Shown: positions 7,507 through 17,738, counted from the stretch's first letter. The stretch: 64,000 bases of DNA from AP-15 sp963747735 (GCA_963747735.1 CAVVGE010000015.1:1-64000); one strand, 5' to 3'. Translations and numbers: made by a program. The notes: a model not told the origin generated them from the letters alone.

Positions 7507-10500
7507 ATGTCGTTCACCGACCTTTTCGTCCGCCGCCCGGTGCTGGCGCTGGTGGTCAGCCTGTTGATCCTGCTGCTCGGGCTGCGCGCGATGATGGGGC
7601 TGCCGATCCGGCAGTACCCGAAATTGTCGAACACGACGATCACCGTGACGACGATCTATCCCGGCGCCTCGGCCGATTTGATGCAGGGGTTCATCACCCA
7701 GCCTTTGACGCAGGCGATCGCGACCGCCGAGGGGATCGACTACCTGACCTCGAACTCGGTCCAGGGCACGAGCACGATCACCGCCTATATCCGTCTCGAT
7801 TTCGACCCCGACCAGGCGCTGACCGAGGTCATGGCCAAGGTCCAGCAGGTCAAATACCTGATCCCGACCGCGGCGCAGGACCCGATCATCGTCAAGGCCA
7901 CCGGACAGACCACGGCGGTCATGTATATCGGCTTTTCCAGCAAGGAATTGTCGAGCGCTGCGGTCTCCGACTATCTGACGCGGGTGGTGCAGCCCTTGCT
8001 CGTCACGGTGCCGGGCGTCGCCTCGGCCGATATCTTGGGCGGCCAGGTCTTTGCGATGCGGCTCTGGCTCGACCCGCTCAGGATGGCGGCCCGCGGGATT
8101 TCCGCCTCGGATGTTGCCGCCGCGATCCAGGCCAACAACTACCAATCGGCACCGGGCCAGGTGAAAGGCTATTTCACCGTCATCAACGTCAGCGCCAATA
8201 CCGGGCTCGACGATGTCGGGCAGTTCAAGCGCATGGTGGTGAAGTCGAAGGACGGTGCGGTGGTGCGGATGGAGGACATCGCCACCGTCGACCTCGCCGC
8301 GCAGAGCTGGACCTCGAGCGTCGTGATGAACGGCCAGCAGGCGGTCTTTATCGGCATCCAGGCGACACCGACCGGCAACCCGCTGACCATCGTCAGGGGC
8401 GTGCGCGGCATTCTGCCCGAGATCACCCGCAACCTGCCGCCTTCGGTAACGATGCAGGTCGCCTACAATTCGACCAGGTTCATCCAGGCCTCGATCGACG
8501 AGGTGCAGTTTTCGCTGGGTGCGGCGGTCGTCATCGTCGTGGTGGTGATCTTCCTGTTTCTCGGCAGCCTGCGCGCGGTGGTGATCCCGATCGTCACGAT
8601 CCCGCTGTCCTTGGTCGGCGCCGGGACCCTGATGGCGGCGCTCGGGTTCAGCCTCAACCTCCTCACCCTGCTGGCGATGGTGCTGGCGATCGGGCTCGTC
8701 GTCGATGACGCGATCGTCGTTGTCGAAAACGTCTACCGCCATATCGAGCAGGGCCGCACCCCGGCGCAGGCGGCGCTGATCGGCGCCCGCGAGATCGCAA
8801 GCCCGGTCATCTCGATGACCCTGACCTTGGCCGCGGTCTATGCGCCGATCGGCTTTTTGGGCGGTGTGACCGGTGCGCTCTTTCGCGAATTCGCCTTTAC
8901 GCTTGCGGGTGCCGTCATCATCTCGGGCATCGTCGCGGTGACGTTGTCGCCGATGATGTGCTCGATGTTGCTGTCGCGCGAGATGCTGAACGGCCGCTTT
9001 GTGCGGGTGGTCGACCGCGTCTTTCACGGGCTCGCCAATTGGTACGGAAAGAAGCTCGAGCGCTCGCTCGACTATCGCCCGGTGACGGCGCTGTTCGCCT
9101 GCGCCGTTTTCGCCAGCATCGCCTTTATGTATATGAACACGAAAGCCGAGCTCGCCCCCGAGGAGGACCAGGGTGTGCTGTTCGCGCTGACCAAATCGCC
9201 GCAATATGCAAACCTCGACTATGCCGAATCTTACGACGGCAAGCTCGACAAGGCGTTCACCTCGTTCCCCGAGACCTTTCTGCGCTTTATCGTGAACGGC
9301 CGGTTCGGGCCCAACCAGGGCATCGCCGGCGTCATCTTGAAGCCGTGGGACGAGCGCACCCGCAGCGCCCAGCAGCTGAAGCCGCTAATGCAAAGAAAAG
9401 TGAGCGCGGTCGAGGGGTTGAGCGCCTTTGTCTTTTCCTTGCCGCCGCTGCCGGCGACGATCGGCGGCCTGCCGATCCAGATGGTGATCTATTCGCCGGG
9501 CGACTTTGAGACGATCTACAGGGCGATGGAGAAGATCAAGGCGGCGGCGCGCAAGAGCGGCCTTTTTATCGTCGTCGACAGCGACCTCGATTTCAACCAG
9601 CCGGTGATAAAAGTCACGATCGACCGGTCCAAGGCCAACGAGCTCGGCATTACGATGCAGTCGATCGGCGACACGCTCGCTTTGCTCGTCGGCGAGAACT
9701 ACGTCAACCGCTTCAACCTCGCCGGCCGCTCCTACGAGGTGATCCCGCAGGTGCCGCGAACCAGCCGCCTGACGCCGGATACCTTGGCCCGCTATTACGT
9801 CAAGAGCGCCGCAGGACAGCCGGTGCCGTTGTCGAACCTGGTTTCGCTAAAGCTGGTGACCGAGCCCAATGCGCTCACCCAATACAACCAATTGAACTCG
9901 GCGACGTTTCAGGCGGTGCCGATGCCGGGGGTCACGACCGGCCAGGCGGTCGATTTTCTCGAGAGCCAAGTCAAGGCGTTGCCGCGGGGCTTCAGCCACG
10001 ATTATTTGTCGGATACCCGTCTTTACGTGAAGGAAGGCAATCAGCTCGCGGTCACTTTTGTCTTTGCGCTGATCATCATCTTTCTGGTGTTGGCGGCGCA
10101 ATTCGAGAGCCTGCGCGACCCGCTGGTGATCCTGGTCAGCGTGCCGATGTCGATCTGCGGCGCGATGCTGCCGCTGTTCTTCGGCCTGGCGACGATGAAC
10201 ATCTATACCCAGGTCGGGCTCGTCACCTTGATCGGCCTCATCAGCAAGCACGGCATCCTGATGGTCGCCTTTGCCAACGAATTGCAATTGAGCGAGCAGC
10301 TCGACCGGCGGCGCGCGATCGAGCGGGCCGCACGGGTGCGGCTGCGCCCGATCCTGATGACGACGGCGGCGATGGTGGTCGGGCTGATACCGCTCTTGAC
10401 GGCGACCGGCGCCGGGGCCGCGAGCCGGTTTTCGATCGGCATCGTCGTCGTCGCCGGCATGTCGATCGGCACCTTGTTCACCTTGTTCGTGCTGCCCGCG

Positions 10501-10578
10501 GTCTACACGGTATTGGCCAAGGACCATCTCGCCGCGGCGCAATCCGCCCGCACCCGCGAAATCGCGCAGGTGTCGTAG
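7507..10578 (+). CDS. RND (HAE1) multidrug efflux permease
   Basis: The 1023-residue inner-membrane protein belongs to the AcrB/MdtB/MexF-type proton-driven pumps. It opens with FVRRPVLALVVSLLILLLG (first transmembrane helix) and has two large periplasmic loops after helices 1 and 7. The proton-relay Asp pair in helix 4 is seen as LAIGLVVDDAIVVVENVYRH. The late FALIIIFLVLAAQFES and GLISKHGILMVAFANE segments are typical of helices 8-11. Length and motifs are complete. It probably exports drugs or amphiphiles with the adaptor at 6117 under control of the TetR protein. Confidence 0.95.
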   Translation: MSFTDLFVRRPVLALVVSLLILLLGLRAMMGLPIRQYPKLSNTTITVTTIYPGASADLMQGFITQPLTQAIATAEGIDYLTSNSVQGTSTITAYIRLDFDPDQALTEVMAKVQQVKYLIPTAAQDPIIVKATGQTTAVMYIGFSSKELSSAAVSDYLTRVVQPLLVTVPGVASADILGGQVFAMRLWLDPLRMAARGISASDVAAAIQANNYQSAPGQVKGYFTVINVSANTGLDDVGQFKRMVVKSKDGAVVRMEDIATVDLAAQSWTSSVVMNGQQAVFIGIQATPTGNPLTIVRGVRGILPEITRNLPPSVTMQVAYNSTRFIQASIDEVQFSLGAAVVIVVVVIFLFLGSLRAVVIPIVTIPLSLVGAGTLMAALGFSLNLLTLLAMVLAIGLVVDDAIVVVENVYRHIEQGRTPAQAALIGAREIASPVISMTLTLAAVYAPIGFLGGVTGALFREFAFTLAGAVIISGIVAVTLSPMMCSMLLSREMLNGRFVRVVDRVFHGLANWYGKKLERSLDYRPVTALFACAVFASIAFMYMNTKAELAPEEDQGVLFALTKSPQYANLDYAESYDGKLDKAFTSFPETFLRFIVNGRFGPNQGIAGVILKPWDERTRSAQQLKPLMQRKVSAVEGLSAFVFSLPPLPATIGGLPIQMVIYSPGDFETIYRAMEKIKAAARKSGLFIVVDSDLDFNQPVIKVTIDRSKANELGITMQSIGDTLALLVGENYVNRFNLAGRSYEVIPQVPRTSRLTPDTLARYYVKSAAGQPVPLSNLVSLKLVTEPNALTQYNQLNSATFQAVPMPGVTTGQAVDFLESQVKALPRGFSHDYLSDTRLYVKEGNQLAVTFVFALIIIFLVLAAQFESLRDPLVILVSVPMSICGAMLPLFFGLATMNIYTQVGLVTLIGLISKHGILMVAFANELQLSEQLDRRRAIERAARVRLRPILMTTAAMVVGLIPLLTATGAGAASRFSIGIVVVAGMSIGTLFTLFVLPAVYTVLAKDHLAAAQSARTREIAQVS

Positions 10579-10588
10579 CGTTCCGGTG

Positions 10589-10740
10589 CTATAGACCGGC
10601 GCTGGCGGCGTTGATGCCAAAGGCATAGGCGTGCTCGACGGAGAGGGTAAATTTATTCCCGGCAAAGCGCTGCGACGGGTCAAAGAATAAATTAACGGAA
10701 TTATCACCTTTGCCGGTGCGCCGCGACAGGCGTGGCCGGC
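10589..10740 (-). pseudogene. Possible 3' remnant of an unidentified gene
   Basis: In the gap after the pump gene, the minus strand encodes GKGDNSVNLFFDPSQRFAGN... ending HAYAFGINAASAGL and a stop at 10589. The base composition is clearly AT-richer than the neighbours and the segment reads like the end of a protein. No start is present and I do not recognise a family. It may be a chance open frame. Confidence 0.25.
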
Positions 10741-10746
10741 GCAAAT

Positions 10747-11466
10747 CTAGCGTTCGATGCGGTGGGTGGAGAGCCGCGCGCGGGTGGCGTCGAGCCCGGC
10801 CGGGGTGCCGATATGGCACCACTCGCCATCGTGCACGATCGCACCGAGCCGATCGGCGGCCTCGGCCCGGTCGAACAGCCGAACCAGCGAAAAGACCCGG
10901 TCTTTAACGCCGTCAAACAGGCGGCGGTGCAAAAGCTGGACGCCGGCGAACAAAAACGGCGCCACCTCGCGCTCGCCGCGGCGACGCGGGCGACCGAGCG
11001 GATCGATGAAATAGTCGCCGATGCCGTCATAGCCGATCGCCGTTGCGGTGCGTTGCATCAAGAGCACGGCGTCCATCCGGCGCGGATCGAACGCCCGGGC
11101 GAGGCGATGCAGCGCCGTATCCCGGCCATCGAGCCAAAACACGTCGGCGTTGACGACAAAAAATGTCTCGCCCAACCGCGGCAACGCGTGCGCCACGCCG
11201 CCACCGGTGTCGAGAAGCTCCGCTTCGGGTGAGATTTCGATGCGCGGATGGCGGCGATCGCCGAGCCGGGCTGCGATCATCGCGGCCTTGTAATGGGTGT
11301 TGACGACAACCTGCGCGACCCCGGCCTGCGCCAGCCGGTCGATGGCGTGGTCGAGCAAGGTGCGGCCGTTGATCTCGATCAGCGGCTTTGGCAGGGTTTC
11401 GGTCAAAGGGCGCAGCCGGGTGCCGAGCCCGGCCGCCAGCACCATCGCCGTCTCCGGGACGGTCAC
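10747..11466 (-). CDS. Nucleotidyltransferase, MurU-like (N-acetylmuramate-1-P uridylyltransferase type)
   Basis: The 239-residue protein starts with the NTP-transferase signature MVLAAGLGTRLRPLTETLPK, followed by PLIEINGRTLLDHAIDRL and the metal-binding VVNADVFW. The GTG start at 11466 overlaps the stop of the upstream kinase as GTGA, hence translational coupling. The kinase-nucleotidyltransferase pair next to tsaE is the arrangement of AmgK-MurU cell-wall sugar recycling, which makes UDP-MurNAc from recycled MurNAc. Other sugar nucleotides remain possible. Confidence 0.85.
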   Translation of the reverse strand: MTVPETAMVLAAGLGTRLRPLTETLPKPLIEINGRTLLDHAIDRLAQAGVAQVVVNTHYKAAMIAARLGDRRHPRIEISPEAELLDTGGGVAHALPRLGETFFVVNADVFWLDGRDTALHRLARAFDPRRMDAVLLMQRTATAIGYDGIGDYFIDPLGRPRRRGEREVAPFLFAGVQLLHRRLFDGVKDRVFSLVRLFDRAEAADRLGAIVHDGEWCHIGTPAGLDATRARLSTHRIER

Positions 11467-12548
11467 GGGATCCCCTGCGGATCGGGGGCGCGGCGCGCGC
11501 CGGGCGGCAAATGGCGGTCGAGCCAGCTCCCGATCGGCGCCAGCGCCGGCTCGGCGAGGCCCTGCTCGAGCAAGCGCCATACCCGCGGGATATGCGCGAG
11601 ATAGCCGGGTTTGCCGTCGCGCCGCGACAGCCGGGTAAAGATGCCGATGATCTTGGAGTTGCGCTGGGCCGCAAGGACCGCCGCCGACATCCGGAATGTC
11701 GGGCGATCGAGCGCGGGGAAAGCAGCAAGCCAGCGTGCGATCATCGCCTCGCGCAACGCCGGGGCGACATCGCGCCGGGCATCTTCGATCAGCGAAACCA
11801 GATCGTAGGCGGGCGGGCCGCGGACCGCGTCCTGAAAATCGAGAAGCCCGCACCGCCGCACCCCCGCGCGGTCGTGGAGCAGCATCAGATTGTCGATGTG
11901 ATAGTCGCGCAGCACCAGGGTCGGCGCGAAGGGCTCCGTCGCCAGCGGCAGGAGGCCCCGCCACAGCGCCAGATATTCGTCGCGCAACGCCGGATCGAGA
12001 GGCCGCCCCGACACCGCCGGCAGATACCAATCGACCAGCAACGCCGCCTCGTCGAGGAGCCGTGTCAAATCGTAGGGCGGCAATTTGGCGGGGCCGTTGG
12101 CCGCGACCGCCTGCTGCAGCGCCACCAGCGTATCGACGGCGAGCGCATAAAGCGCCGGCTCGTCGGCGCCGCCGGCGAGCGCCCGGTTGTAGCTGTCGTC
12201 CCCGAAATCCTCGATCAGCAGAAAGCCTTGCTCGCGGTCCTCGGCGAAAATCTCGGGCGCGCTGAGCCCGAGCCCGCGCAAAATCGCTGCGACCGAGGCA
12301 TAGGCGCCGACATCCTCCTGGGGTGGCGGCGCATCCATGACGACCGCGCGCCGATCGTCTTGCCGCAGCCGCCAATAGGCGCGGAACGACGCATCGGCGG
12401 CGAGCGGGGCGGGCACCGCGCCGCCCCAGCCGCAGCCATCGAGAAATGCAGCCATCGCCATCCGGCGCGGCTTCGGATGCGCGAGCGCCGCAGCGGCGAC
12501 GGCTGCCGGCGATCCATGCAAGCCGGAAAGCGAGGCCGGCTCAGGCAT
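11463..12548 (-). CDS. Aminoglycoside-phosphotransferase-fold sugar kinase, AmgK-like
   Basis: The 361-residue protein has the APH/choline-kinase fold: an N-lobe with ASFRAYWRL, a catalytic loop VLRDYHIDNLML (about residues 213-224) and the metal-binding LLDFQDA (about 236-242). AmgK phosphorylates MurNAc/GlcNAc at the anomeric position for cell-wall recycling. The ATG at 12548 overlaps the tsaE stop by 8 bases and the 3' end overlaps the MurU-like gene, so all three genes form one operon. Confidence 0.85.
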   Translation of the reverse strand: MPEPASLSGLHGSPAAVAAAALAHPKPRRMAMAAFLDGCGWGGAVPAPLAADASFRAYWRLRQDDRRAVVMDAPPPQEDVGAYASVAAILRGLGLSAPEIFAEDREQGFLLIEDFGDDSYNRALAGGADEPALYALAVDTLVALQQAVAANGPAKLPPYDLTRLLDEAALLVDWYLPAVSGRPLDPALRDEYLALWRGLLPLATEPFAPTLVLRDYHIDNLMLLHDRAGVRRCGLLDFQDAVRGPPAYDLVSLIEDARRDVAPALREAMIARWLAAFPALDRPTFRMSAAVLAAQRNSKIIGIFTRLSRRDGKPGYLAHIPRVWRLLEQGLAEPALAPIGSWLDRHLPPGARRAPDPQGIP

Positions 12549-13005
12549 TGCCGAAGATGCTCGCGAGCCGCGCCCGCCACTCGGCGCCGGCGGACAGGGC
12601 GGCGCGGCGCGCCTGCGGCCGATCGGCAAAATCGAGGGCGATTTCGAGCCGGCGCGGCGGTAATAGCGAGCCGAGCCGTTCCGGCCATTCGATCAGCGAG
12701 ATGCCGTCGGCAAAGGCGTCCTCGATCCCGAGCTCCCAGGCTTCCTCGGGCGATTGCAGGCGATAGAGATCGAAATGCCAGATCGCCGTGGTTTCGGCGC
12801 GGTAGGTTTGCACCAGGGTAAAGGTCGGGCTCGGCACCTCGTCCCCGGCGCCGCGCGCGGCGATAAAGGCGCGTGCGAACGCGGTTTTTCCGGTGCCGAG
12901 ATCGCCTTTGAGCGCGATGACGTCGCCCGGCGCGGCCTGCGCCGCGACCCGCTCGGCGAGCGCCGCGGTGGCGGTTTCATCGGGCAAATCGACCGCGATC
13001 GTCAC
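12541..13005 (-). CDS. tsaE: TsaE, tRNA t6A threonylcarbamoyladenosine ATPase
   Basis: The 154-residue product carries the Walker A motif GDLGTGKTAFARAF (about residues 34-47), the VPSPTFTLVQTY switch region and WHFDLYRL, all typical of TsaE/YjeE. TsaE is the ATPase that works with TsaB, TsaC and TsaD to make t6A37. The GTG at 13005 gives the family length; upstream in-frame sequence includes an 18-bp tandem duplication (13058-13093) and is unlikely to be coding. It heads the operon with the AmgK- and MurU-like genes. Confidence 0.92.
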   Translation of the reverse strand: MTIAVDLPDETATAALAERVAAQAAPGDVIALKGDLGTGKTAFARAFIAARGAGDEVPSPTFTLVQTYRAETTAIWHFDLYRLQSPEEAWELGIEDAFADGISLIEWPERLGSLLPPRRLEIALDFADRPQARRAALSAGAEWRARLASIFGNA

Positions 13006-13202
13006 CCGGAAATTGTATACCCCGGCCGCAATTAGCCGCAACTTTTTGCCCGACCGGCGATGCGCGATGGGCCGACGATGCGCGATGGGCCGGCAAACGA
13101 GCGCGCCGGCGGCGAGCTTGCAGATCACCCTTGCTCGCTCGGCATAGCGCGCGCGGCGGGCCTGCCGCATGCTGCCATGGCACAGAGCGAAAGGGCGCGG
13201 CC

Positions 13203-14921
13203 ATGCACGACATCGTCATTCGCGGCGGCACCATCGTCGACGGCACCGGTGCAGCGGCCTTTAGCGGCGATATCGCGATCGATGACGGGCGAATCGCTGC
13301 GGTGGGCGGCAAGGCCGGACCGGCGCGGCGGGCGATCGATGCCGACGGTCTGCTGGTGACGCCGGGCTGGGTCGATGTTCACACCCATTACGACGGCCAG
13401 GCCACCTGGGACCCGATTTTGGCGCCGTCCTCATGGCACGGGGTCACGACGATCCTGTTTGGCAATTGCGGTGTCGGCTTTGCCCCGGTACGCCCGCACC
13501 ACCGCGATGCCTTGATCGATTTGATGGAGGGGGTGGAGGACATTCCGGGCCCGGTCTTGGCCGAGGGCCTCAAATGGGATTGGGAAAGCTTTCCCGATTT
13601 TCTCGGCGCGCTCGAACGGATGCCGCGGGCGATCGATGTGGCGGCGCAGGTGCCGCACCACCCGCTGCGCGTCTATGCGATGGGCGACCGCGCGATCCGG
13701 CGCGAGCCCGCCACCGCCGACGACATCGCCCTGATGCGCCGATTGACCGAGGAGGCAGTCCGCGCCGGCGCCTTTGGCTTTACGACGTCGCGCACCAATG
13801 CGCACAAGACATCGCAGGGCGAGATGGTGCCCGGCCGCTTTGCCGAGATCGACGAATTGGCCGGGATCGGTGCCGGGCTGGGCGCCGCCGGCGCCGGCAC
13901 CTTTGGCATGAACAGCGATTTCGAGGACGAGGCAGCCGAGCTCGAATGGATCACCCGCCTCGGGCGCGAGACCGGGCGCCCGATGTGGTTCCTCTTGACC
14001 GATCGGCCGACCGACCCGCAGCGCTGGCGGCGGATCATGCAGGGTGTGCACCGGGCGCGCGCCGCGGGCGCCTCGGTCACGGCGCAGATCGCCGGCCGCC
14101 CGGTCGGCGTCATCCTCGGCATCGCCACATCGCTGAACCCGTTCTCGATCCGCGAGCGCTACAAGCCTTATGAGGGGCTGCCTTTGGCCGAGCGGCTGGT
14201 GCTGTTGCGCGACCCGGCGGTGCGCCAGGCGATCATCGCGGACCGGCCGTCGCCGGCATTGATGGCGCGGCTCGGGCCATTGGTGCAGCTGGTCGCGGCC
14301 AGGTGGGACCGCATGTATCTGATGGGCGACCCGCCCGACTACGAGCCGCGGGCCGAAGCGAGCATCGCCGCGATCGCGGCGCGCACCAACCATTCGCCGG
14401 ACGAAGTCGCCTATGACTATCTGACCGAGGCTGCCGGCAATCTGCTGTTCTTCCCGGTCACCGGCTATGCCCAGGACGACCACGGGCCGATCCGCGAGAT
14501 GCTGACCGATCCCGGCACCCTGCTCGGGCTCGGCGACGGCGGCGCGCATGTGGCGATGATCGTCGATGCCAGCATGCCCTCCTACATGCTGACGCATTGG
14601 GCGCGCGACCGGAACCGCGGGCCGGGCCTGCCGCTCGAATTCGTCGTCAAGCGCCTGACCAGCGAAACCGCCGATTTCTTCGGCTTCCACGACCGCGGCC
14701 GATTGCAGCCGGGCAAGCGCGCCGACCTCAACCTGATCGATTTCGAGCGCCTGCGCCTGCATCCGCCGGAAATCGCCCACGACCTGCCGGCCGGCGGCAA
14801 GCGCCTCCTTCAGCGCGCCGACGGCTATGTCGCCACCCTGGTCGCCGGCACCCCGGTGTTCGAGCATGGCGAGCACACCGGCGCCCTGCCCGGCCATCTC
14901 GTCCGCCGCGGCGCCGCATAG
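13203..14921 (+). CDS. N-acyl-D-amino-acid deacylase (amidohydrolase family)
   Basis: The 572-residue protein is a D-aminoacylase-type amidohydrolase. It has an N-terminal beta domain DIVIRGGTIVDGTG, the metal-binding HTH in GWVDVHTHYDGQATWDP, a further metal site region GNCGVGFAPVRP, and the catalytic aspartate in LGLGDGGAHV (about residues 442-451). These enzymes hydrolyse N-acyl-D-amino acids or related amides in the cytoplasm. The convergent MFS gene just downstream may take up such acids, which is inference. Confidence 0.88.
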   Translation: MHDIVIRGGTIVDGTGAAAFSGDIAIDDGRIAAVGGKAGPARRAIDADGLLVTPGWVDVHTHYDGQATWDPILAPSSWHGVTTILFGNCGVGFAPVRPHHRDALIDLMEGVEDIPGPVLAEGLKWDWESFPDFLGALERMPRAIDVAAQVPHHPLRVYAMGDRAIRREPATADDIALMRRLTEEAVRAGAFGFTTSRTNAHKTSQGEMVPGRFAEIDELAGIGAGLGAAGAGTFGMNSDFEDEAAELEWITRLGRETGRPMWFLLTDRPTDPQRWRRIMQGVHRARAAGASVTAQIAGRPVGVILGIATSLNPFSIRERYKPYEGLPLAERLVLLRDPAVRQAIIADRPSPALMARLGPLVQLVAARWDRMYLMGDPPDYEPRAEASIAAIAARTNHSPDEVAYDYLTEAAGNLLFFPVTGYAQDDHGPIREMLTDPGTLLGLGDGGAHVAMIVDASMPSYMLTHWARDRNRGPGLPLEFVVKRLTSETADFFGFHDRGRLQPGKRADLNLIDFERLRLHPPEIAHDLPAGGKRLLQRADGYVATLVAGTPVFEHGEHTGALPGHLVRRGAA

Positions 14922-14937
14922 AGGAAGCGCCCGAAAG

Positions 14938-16236
14938 TCAATTGGCGAGGCCGGGCCTGGCGGTAGCGGGCCGGGCGTGCTCGCCGAGGGTGCCGCGCGA
15001 CAGGACCAGCGCCGCCACCGCGCCGACCAATGCCAGCGCGCCCGCTGCGACAAAGGCCGAGTTGAAGCTGCCGGTTGCGGCGATCAGGTAGCCGGTCACG
15101 ATCGGCGCCAACAAGCCAAAGGTGTTGCCGCCGAGGACGAGAAAGGCGAAAGCCCGGCCGGCATCTCCAGGCGAGCGCAAGAGGTCGCTGACCAGCGCCC
15201 CGTTGGTGGCCGGGCCGACATGGGCGAACGACACCGCGACGGTGACAATGGCGACGACCGCGGCCAGCGACTGGACAAACGGGATCGCCAGGCCCGCCGC
15301 GGTCAGCAGCAGGCACAGCGCCACCAGATAGCGGCGGCTGCCGGCGCGCACCGCCTCGGCGCTCAACACCTTGTCGCCGATCCAATTGGCCAGGATGCTG
15401 ACCACCGCCGAGGTGAAAAACGGGATCGAGGTGTAGACGCCCGACCCGACCAACGACAGATGCCGGGCGGTCTGGAAATAATTCGGCAGCCACGAGATAT
15501 AGAGATAGCTCGTATAGACGAGGCAGCCCTGGGAAATGAACAGGCCCCACATCGCCGGGCAGCGGACGAGCCCGAGATAGCCGACGCCGTCGTGGCTCGG
15601 CGGCGGGACGCCGGCATCGCGCTCGGCGAGGATGCTGTTGCGCTCGGCCTGCGGCAGCCATCGCGTCTTTTCCGGTGTCGATACCAATGCGGACCAGACC
15701 ACCACCCAAAGAAACCCGATCCCGCCGGTGATGATGAACGACCAGCGCCACGACAATCTCTCGATCAGCCAGGCGACGATCGGCGCCCCGACCGACAGGC
15801 CGAGGCTGGAGCCGGCCGAGATGACGGCGATGGCGGTGCCGCGCTCGGTATAGGGCGACCATGATCGCACGCTGTTGTAGGTGATCGGCGCAAACGGCGC
15901 CTCGCCGACCCCGAGGCCGAGCCGCGTCATCAGCATCGTCGCAAAGCTGGCGGCGAAGCCGGTCGCCAGCTGCGCCGCCGACCATACCGCGGTCGCGACC
16001 GAAGCCACGACATGCGAGCCCCAGCGGTCGATCAGCCGGCCGCCGGGCAGCATCATCAGCACGTAAGCCCACAGGAACGAGGAGAACAGATAGCCGAGCG
16101 CGACCGGCGACAGCCCGAACTCGTGCGCGATCGGCTTGCCGGCGACCGACATGTTGACACGATCGAGATAGGCGATCGCGTTGAACAGCAGCAGCAGAAA
16201 GAACACCCAGTACCGGCGGTGCGTCGTCTTGCTCAC
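14938..16236 (-). CDS. MFS transporter, anion:cation symporter type
   Basis: The 432-residue protein has twelve hydrophobic helices. Family signs of the ACS/phthalate-glucarate group are YLDRVNMSVAGKPI after helix 1, MLPGGRLIDRWGSHVV between helices 2 and 3, and GLGVGEAPFAPITYNSV in helices 4-5. Members take up organic anions such as hexuronates, phthalate or acyl-amino acids. AAGGAG lies about 6 bases before the ATG. It is convergent with the D-aminoacylase gene (16-base gap). Confidence 0.88.
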   Translation of the reverse strand: MSKTTHRRYWVFFLLLLFNAIAYLDRVNMSVAGKPIAHEFGLSPVALGYLFSSFLWAYVLMMLPGGRLIDRWGSHVVASVATAVWSAAQLATGFAASFATMLMTRLGLGVGEAPFAPITYNSVRSWSPYTERGTAIAVISAGSSLGLSVGAPIVAWLIERLSWRWSFIITGGIGFLWVVVWSALVSTPEKTRWLPQAERNSILAERDAGVPPPSHDGVGYLGLVRCPAMWGLFISQGCLVYTSYLYISWLPNYFQTARHLSLVGSGVYTSIPFFTSAVVSILANWIGDKVLSAEAVRAGSRRYLVALCLLLTAAGLAIPFVQSLAAVVAIVTVAVSFAHVGPATNGALVSDLLRSPGDAGRAFAFLVLGGNTFGLLAPIVTGYLIAATGSFNSAFVAAGALALVGAVAALVLSRGTLGEHARPATARPGLAN

Positions 16237-16390
16237 GGCGTTTCTCCTTTTTGGTTTTGACGACGATATCGGCGGTGTCGCGGGGTCGGCGGTGTCGCGG
16301 CGCCGTAGCGGCAGGCCGCGGCCAAGACCACGGTGATCGAAGATCGTCTGGGGCCTGCCGGCGCCCGGCCGCCCGGCAGAGGGCGGCGGC

Positions 16391-16828
16391 TCAGTCGAGC
16401 TTGAGCGGGTCGCCGTCGAGGTCTTCGGCGCGCTCGACCTCGATCAGGACCGCGTACCCTTTCTTCTCCGGGTCACGGTCCTTTTCCGGCTGGACCAGCC
16501 GGCGCCAGACTTCCTCGTATTGCGGCCCGGATTTGTGGACATGGGCGCGGCCGTAAAAGCGGGCGATGCCGCCCTTTGGCAAAATGCCGTCCTGGCGCAA
16601 TTGCGACTTGCGGAAATAGACGGTCAGCGGTGTGCCGTCGGCAATATGGGCGCTCGTCGAGCCTTTGCCGCGCTCCCACAACGCGATATGGCTGTCGTCG
16701 AACGCCATCGTGCTGCCGCGCGGCGTGACCTGGGCAAAGCCGTTTGGCAGAACGCTGCCGACAAGGCACACATCGCCCGGATAGGCGCTGTCGATGTGCG
16801 GCTGCAACACCTTCGGAATCTTGGTCAC
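16391..16828 (-). CDS. Pyridoxamine 5'-phosphate oxidase-fold protein
   Basis: The 145-residue protein has the split-barrel flavin/heme-binding PPOX pattern: NGFAQVTPRGSTMAFDDSHIALWERGKGS, then LTVYFRKSQ and IARFYGRAHVH. Such short members usually bind FMN or F420-like cofactors; the substrate is unknown. The GTG start overlaps the stop of the upstream N-formylglutamate amidohydrolase as GTGA, so the two are co-translated. Confidence 0.8.
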   Translation of the reverse strand: MTKIPKVLQPHIDSAYPGDVCLVGSVLPNGFAQVTPRGSTMAFDDSHIALWERGKGSTSAHIADGTPLTVYFRKSQLRQDGILPKGGIARFYGRAHVHKSGPQYEEVWRRLVQPEKDRDPEKKGYAVLIEVERAEDLDGDPLKLD

Positions 16829-17738
16829 GTGGCAATTCCTCCTTTGGGCACGTCGCCGGTCTTGGGCAAGTCGGCGGTCTTGGGCAAGTCGGCGGTCCGG
16901 GCGCGGACATAGCCCGCAATCGCCTCGATCAGCGCCGTGATCTCGGCCTGCAACGCGGCAAAGCCCGCCGACTTCTCCGATGTCTTCTGGTTCATGTAAA
17001 GCCCGCGGTCGACCTCGATCTGAAGGCTGTGCCGGTTTTCCGACGGGCGCCCCTGACGCTTGACGATCTCCACACCCTTGTAGATTTCGTTGATGCGCAC
17101 GTCATGGCCTCGGCGCCGCAGGTGGCTCGCGACAAAATCGGTGAACTCCCGGTCGCAGGTCGTGCCGTCGCGGTCGCCCAAGACAAAATCGGCGCATTCG
17201 CCTTCCTGCTTTGCCGTCGGGCTCGACGGCATCGAATGGCAGTTGACGTGCCAGACGGCGCCGAATTTGCGGTGCGCGCCCCGGCAGGCCTCGTCGAGCA
17301 CGCGGTGATAGGGGGTGTGGCAGCGCTCGACCCGCCCGAGGATTTCGTCGATCGTCAGCCTGCGGCTATAGATCGGCGTGCCGGGCCGGACGACGCGGCG
17401 GACAAGGCCGAGCCCGCCGCGGGTGCGATGCGAGGGCTTGAGCGGCGACCGCCACGCCCCGTCGAACAGCGCCTCGTCGAGGTCGTCGACCGCGCGGTTG
17501 GGGTCGAGATAGCTGCGCGGAAACAATGCCGCGATGAGCGCCGCGCCATGTTCGGGCGCGGCCCGGTAAAGCTCGTCGACATAGGCGTCCTCGGCGCGGC
17601 GCAACACCTCGAACGGGCAGGAGAAGCGAAAATCCGGGGGATAGAGCGACCCGCTATGCGGCGAGTTCGAACACCAGCGGGACCTCTGTCCCCCGTGGAT
17701 CCTCGCGCCACAGCACGCCCGGTATCTCAAACCTCATC
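16825..17738 (-). pseudogene. N-formylglutamate amidohydrolase family, one apparent frameshift
   Basis: From the ATG at 17738 the start reads MRFEIPGVLWREDPRGTEV. After one extra base (the tt at 17666-17667) the reading continues as SPHSGSLYPPDFRF, the conserved catalytic-site opening of this family (VFDSPHSG). The rest is complete: VWHVNCHSMPS metal site, DFVLGDRDG, and EIVKRQGRPSENRHSLQIEVDR. Only this single base breaks the gene. The enzyme cleaves N-formylglutamate in histidine degradation or related amides. It is divergent from the argE-like gene (112 bases apart). A sequencing insertion is as likely as a true mutation. Confidence 0.85.

Noticed and set aside
13058..13093. Tandem repeat that might be a CRISPR or regulatory array
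   Set aside because: There are only two units of 18 bases without spacers. No CRISPR array was seen anywhere in the window.
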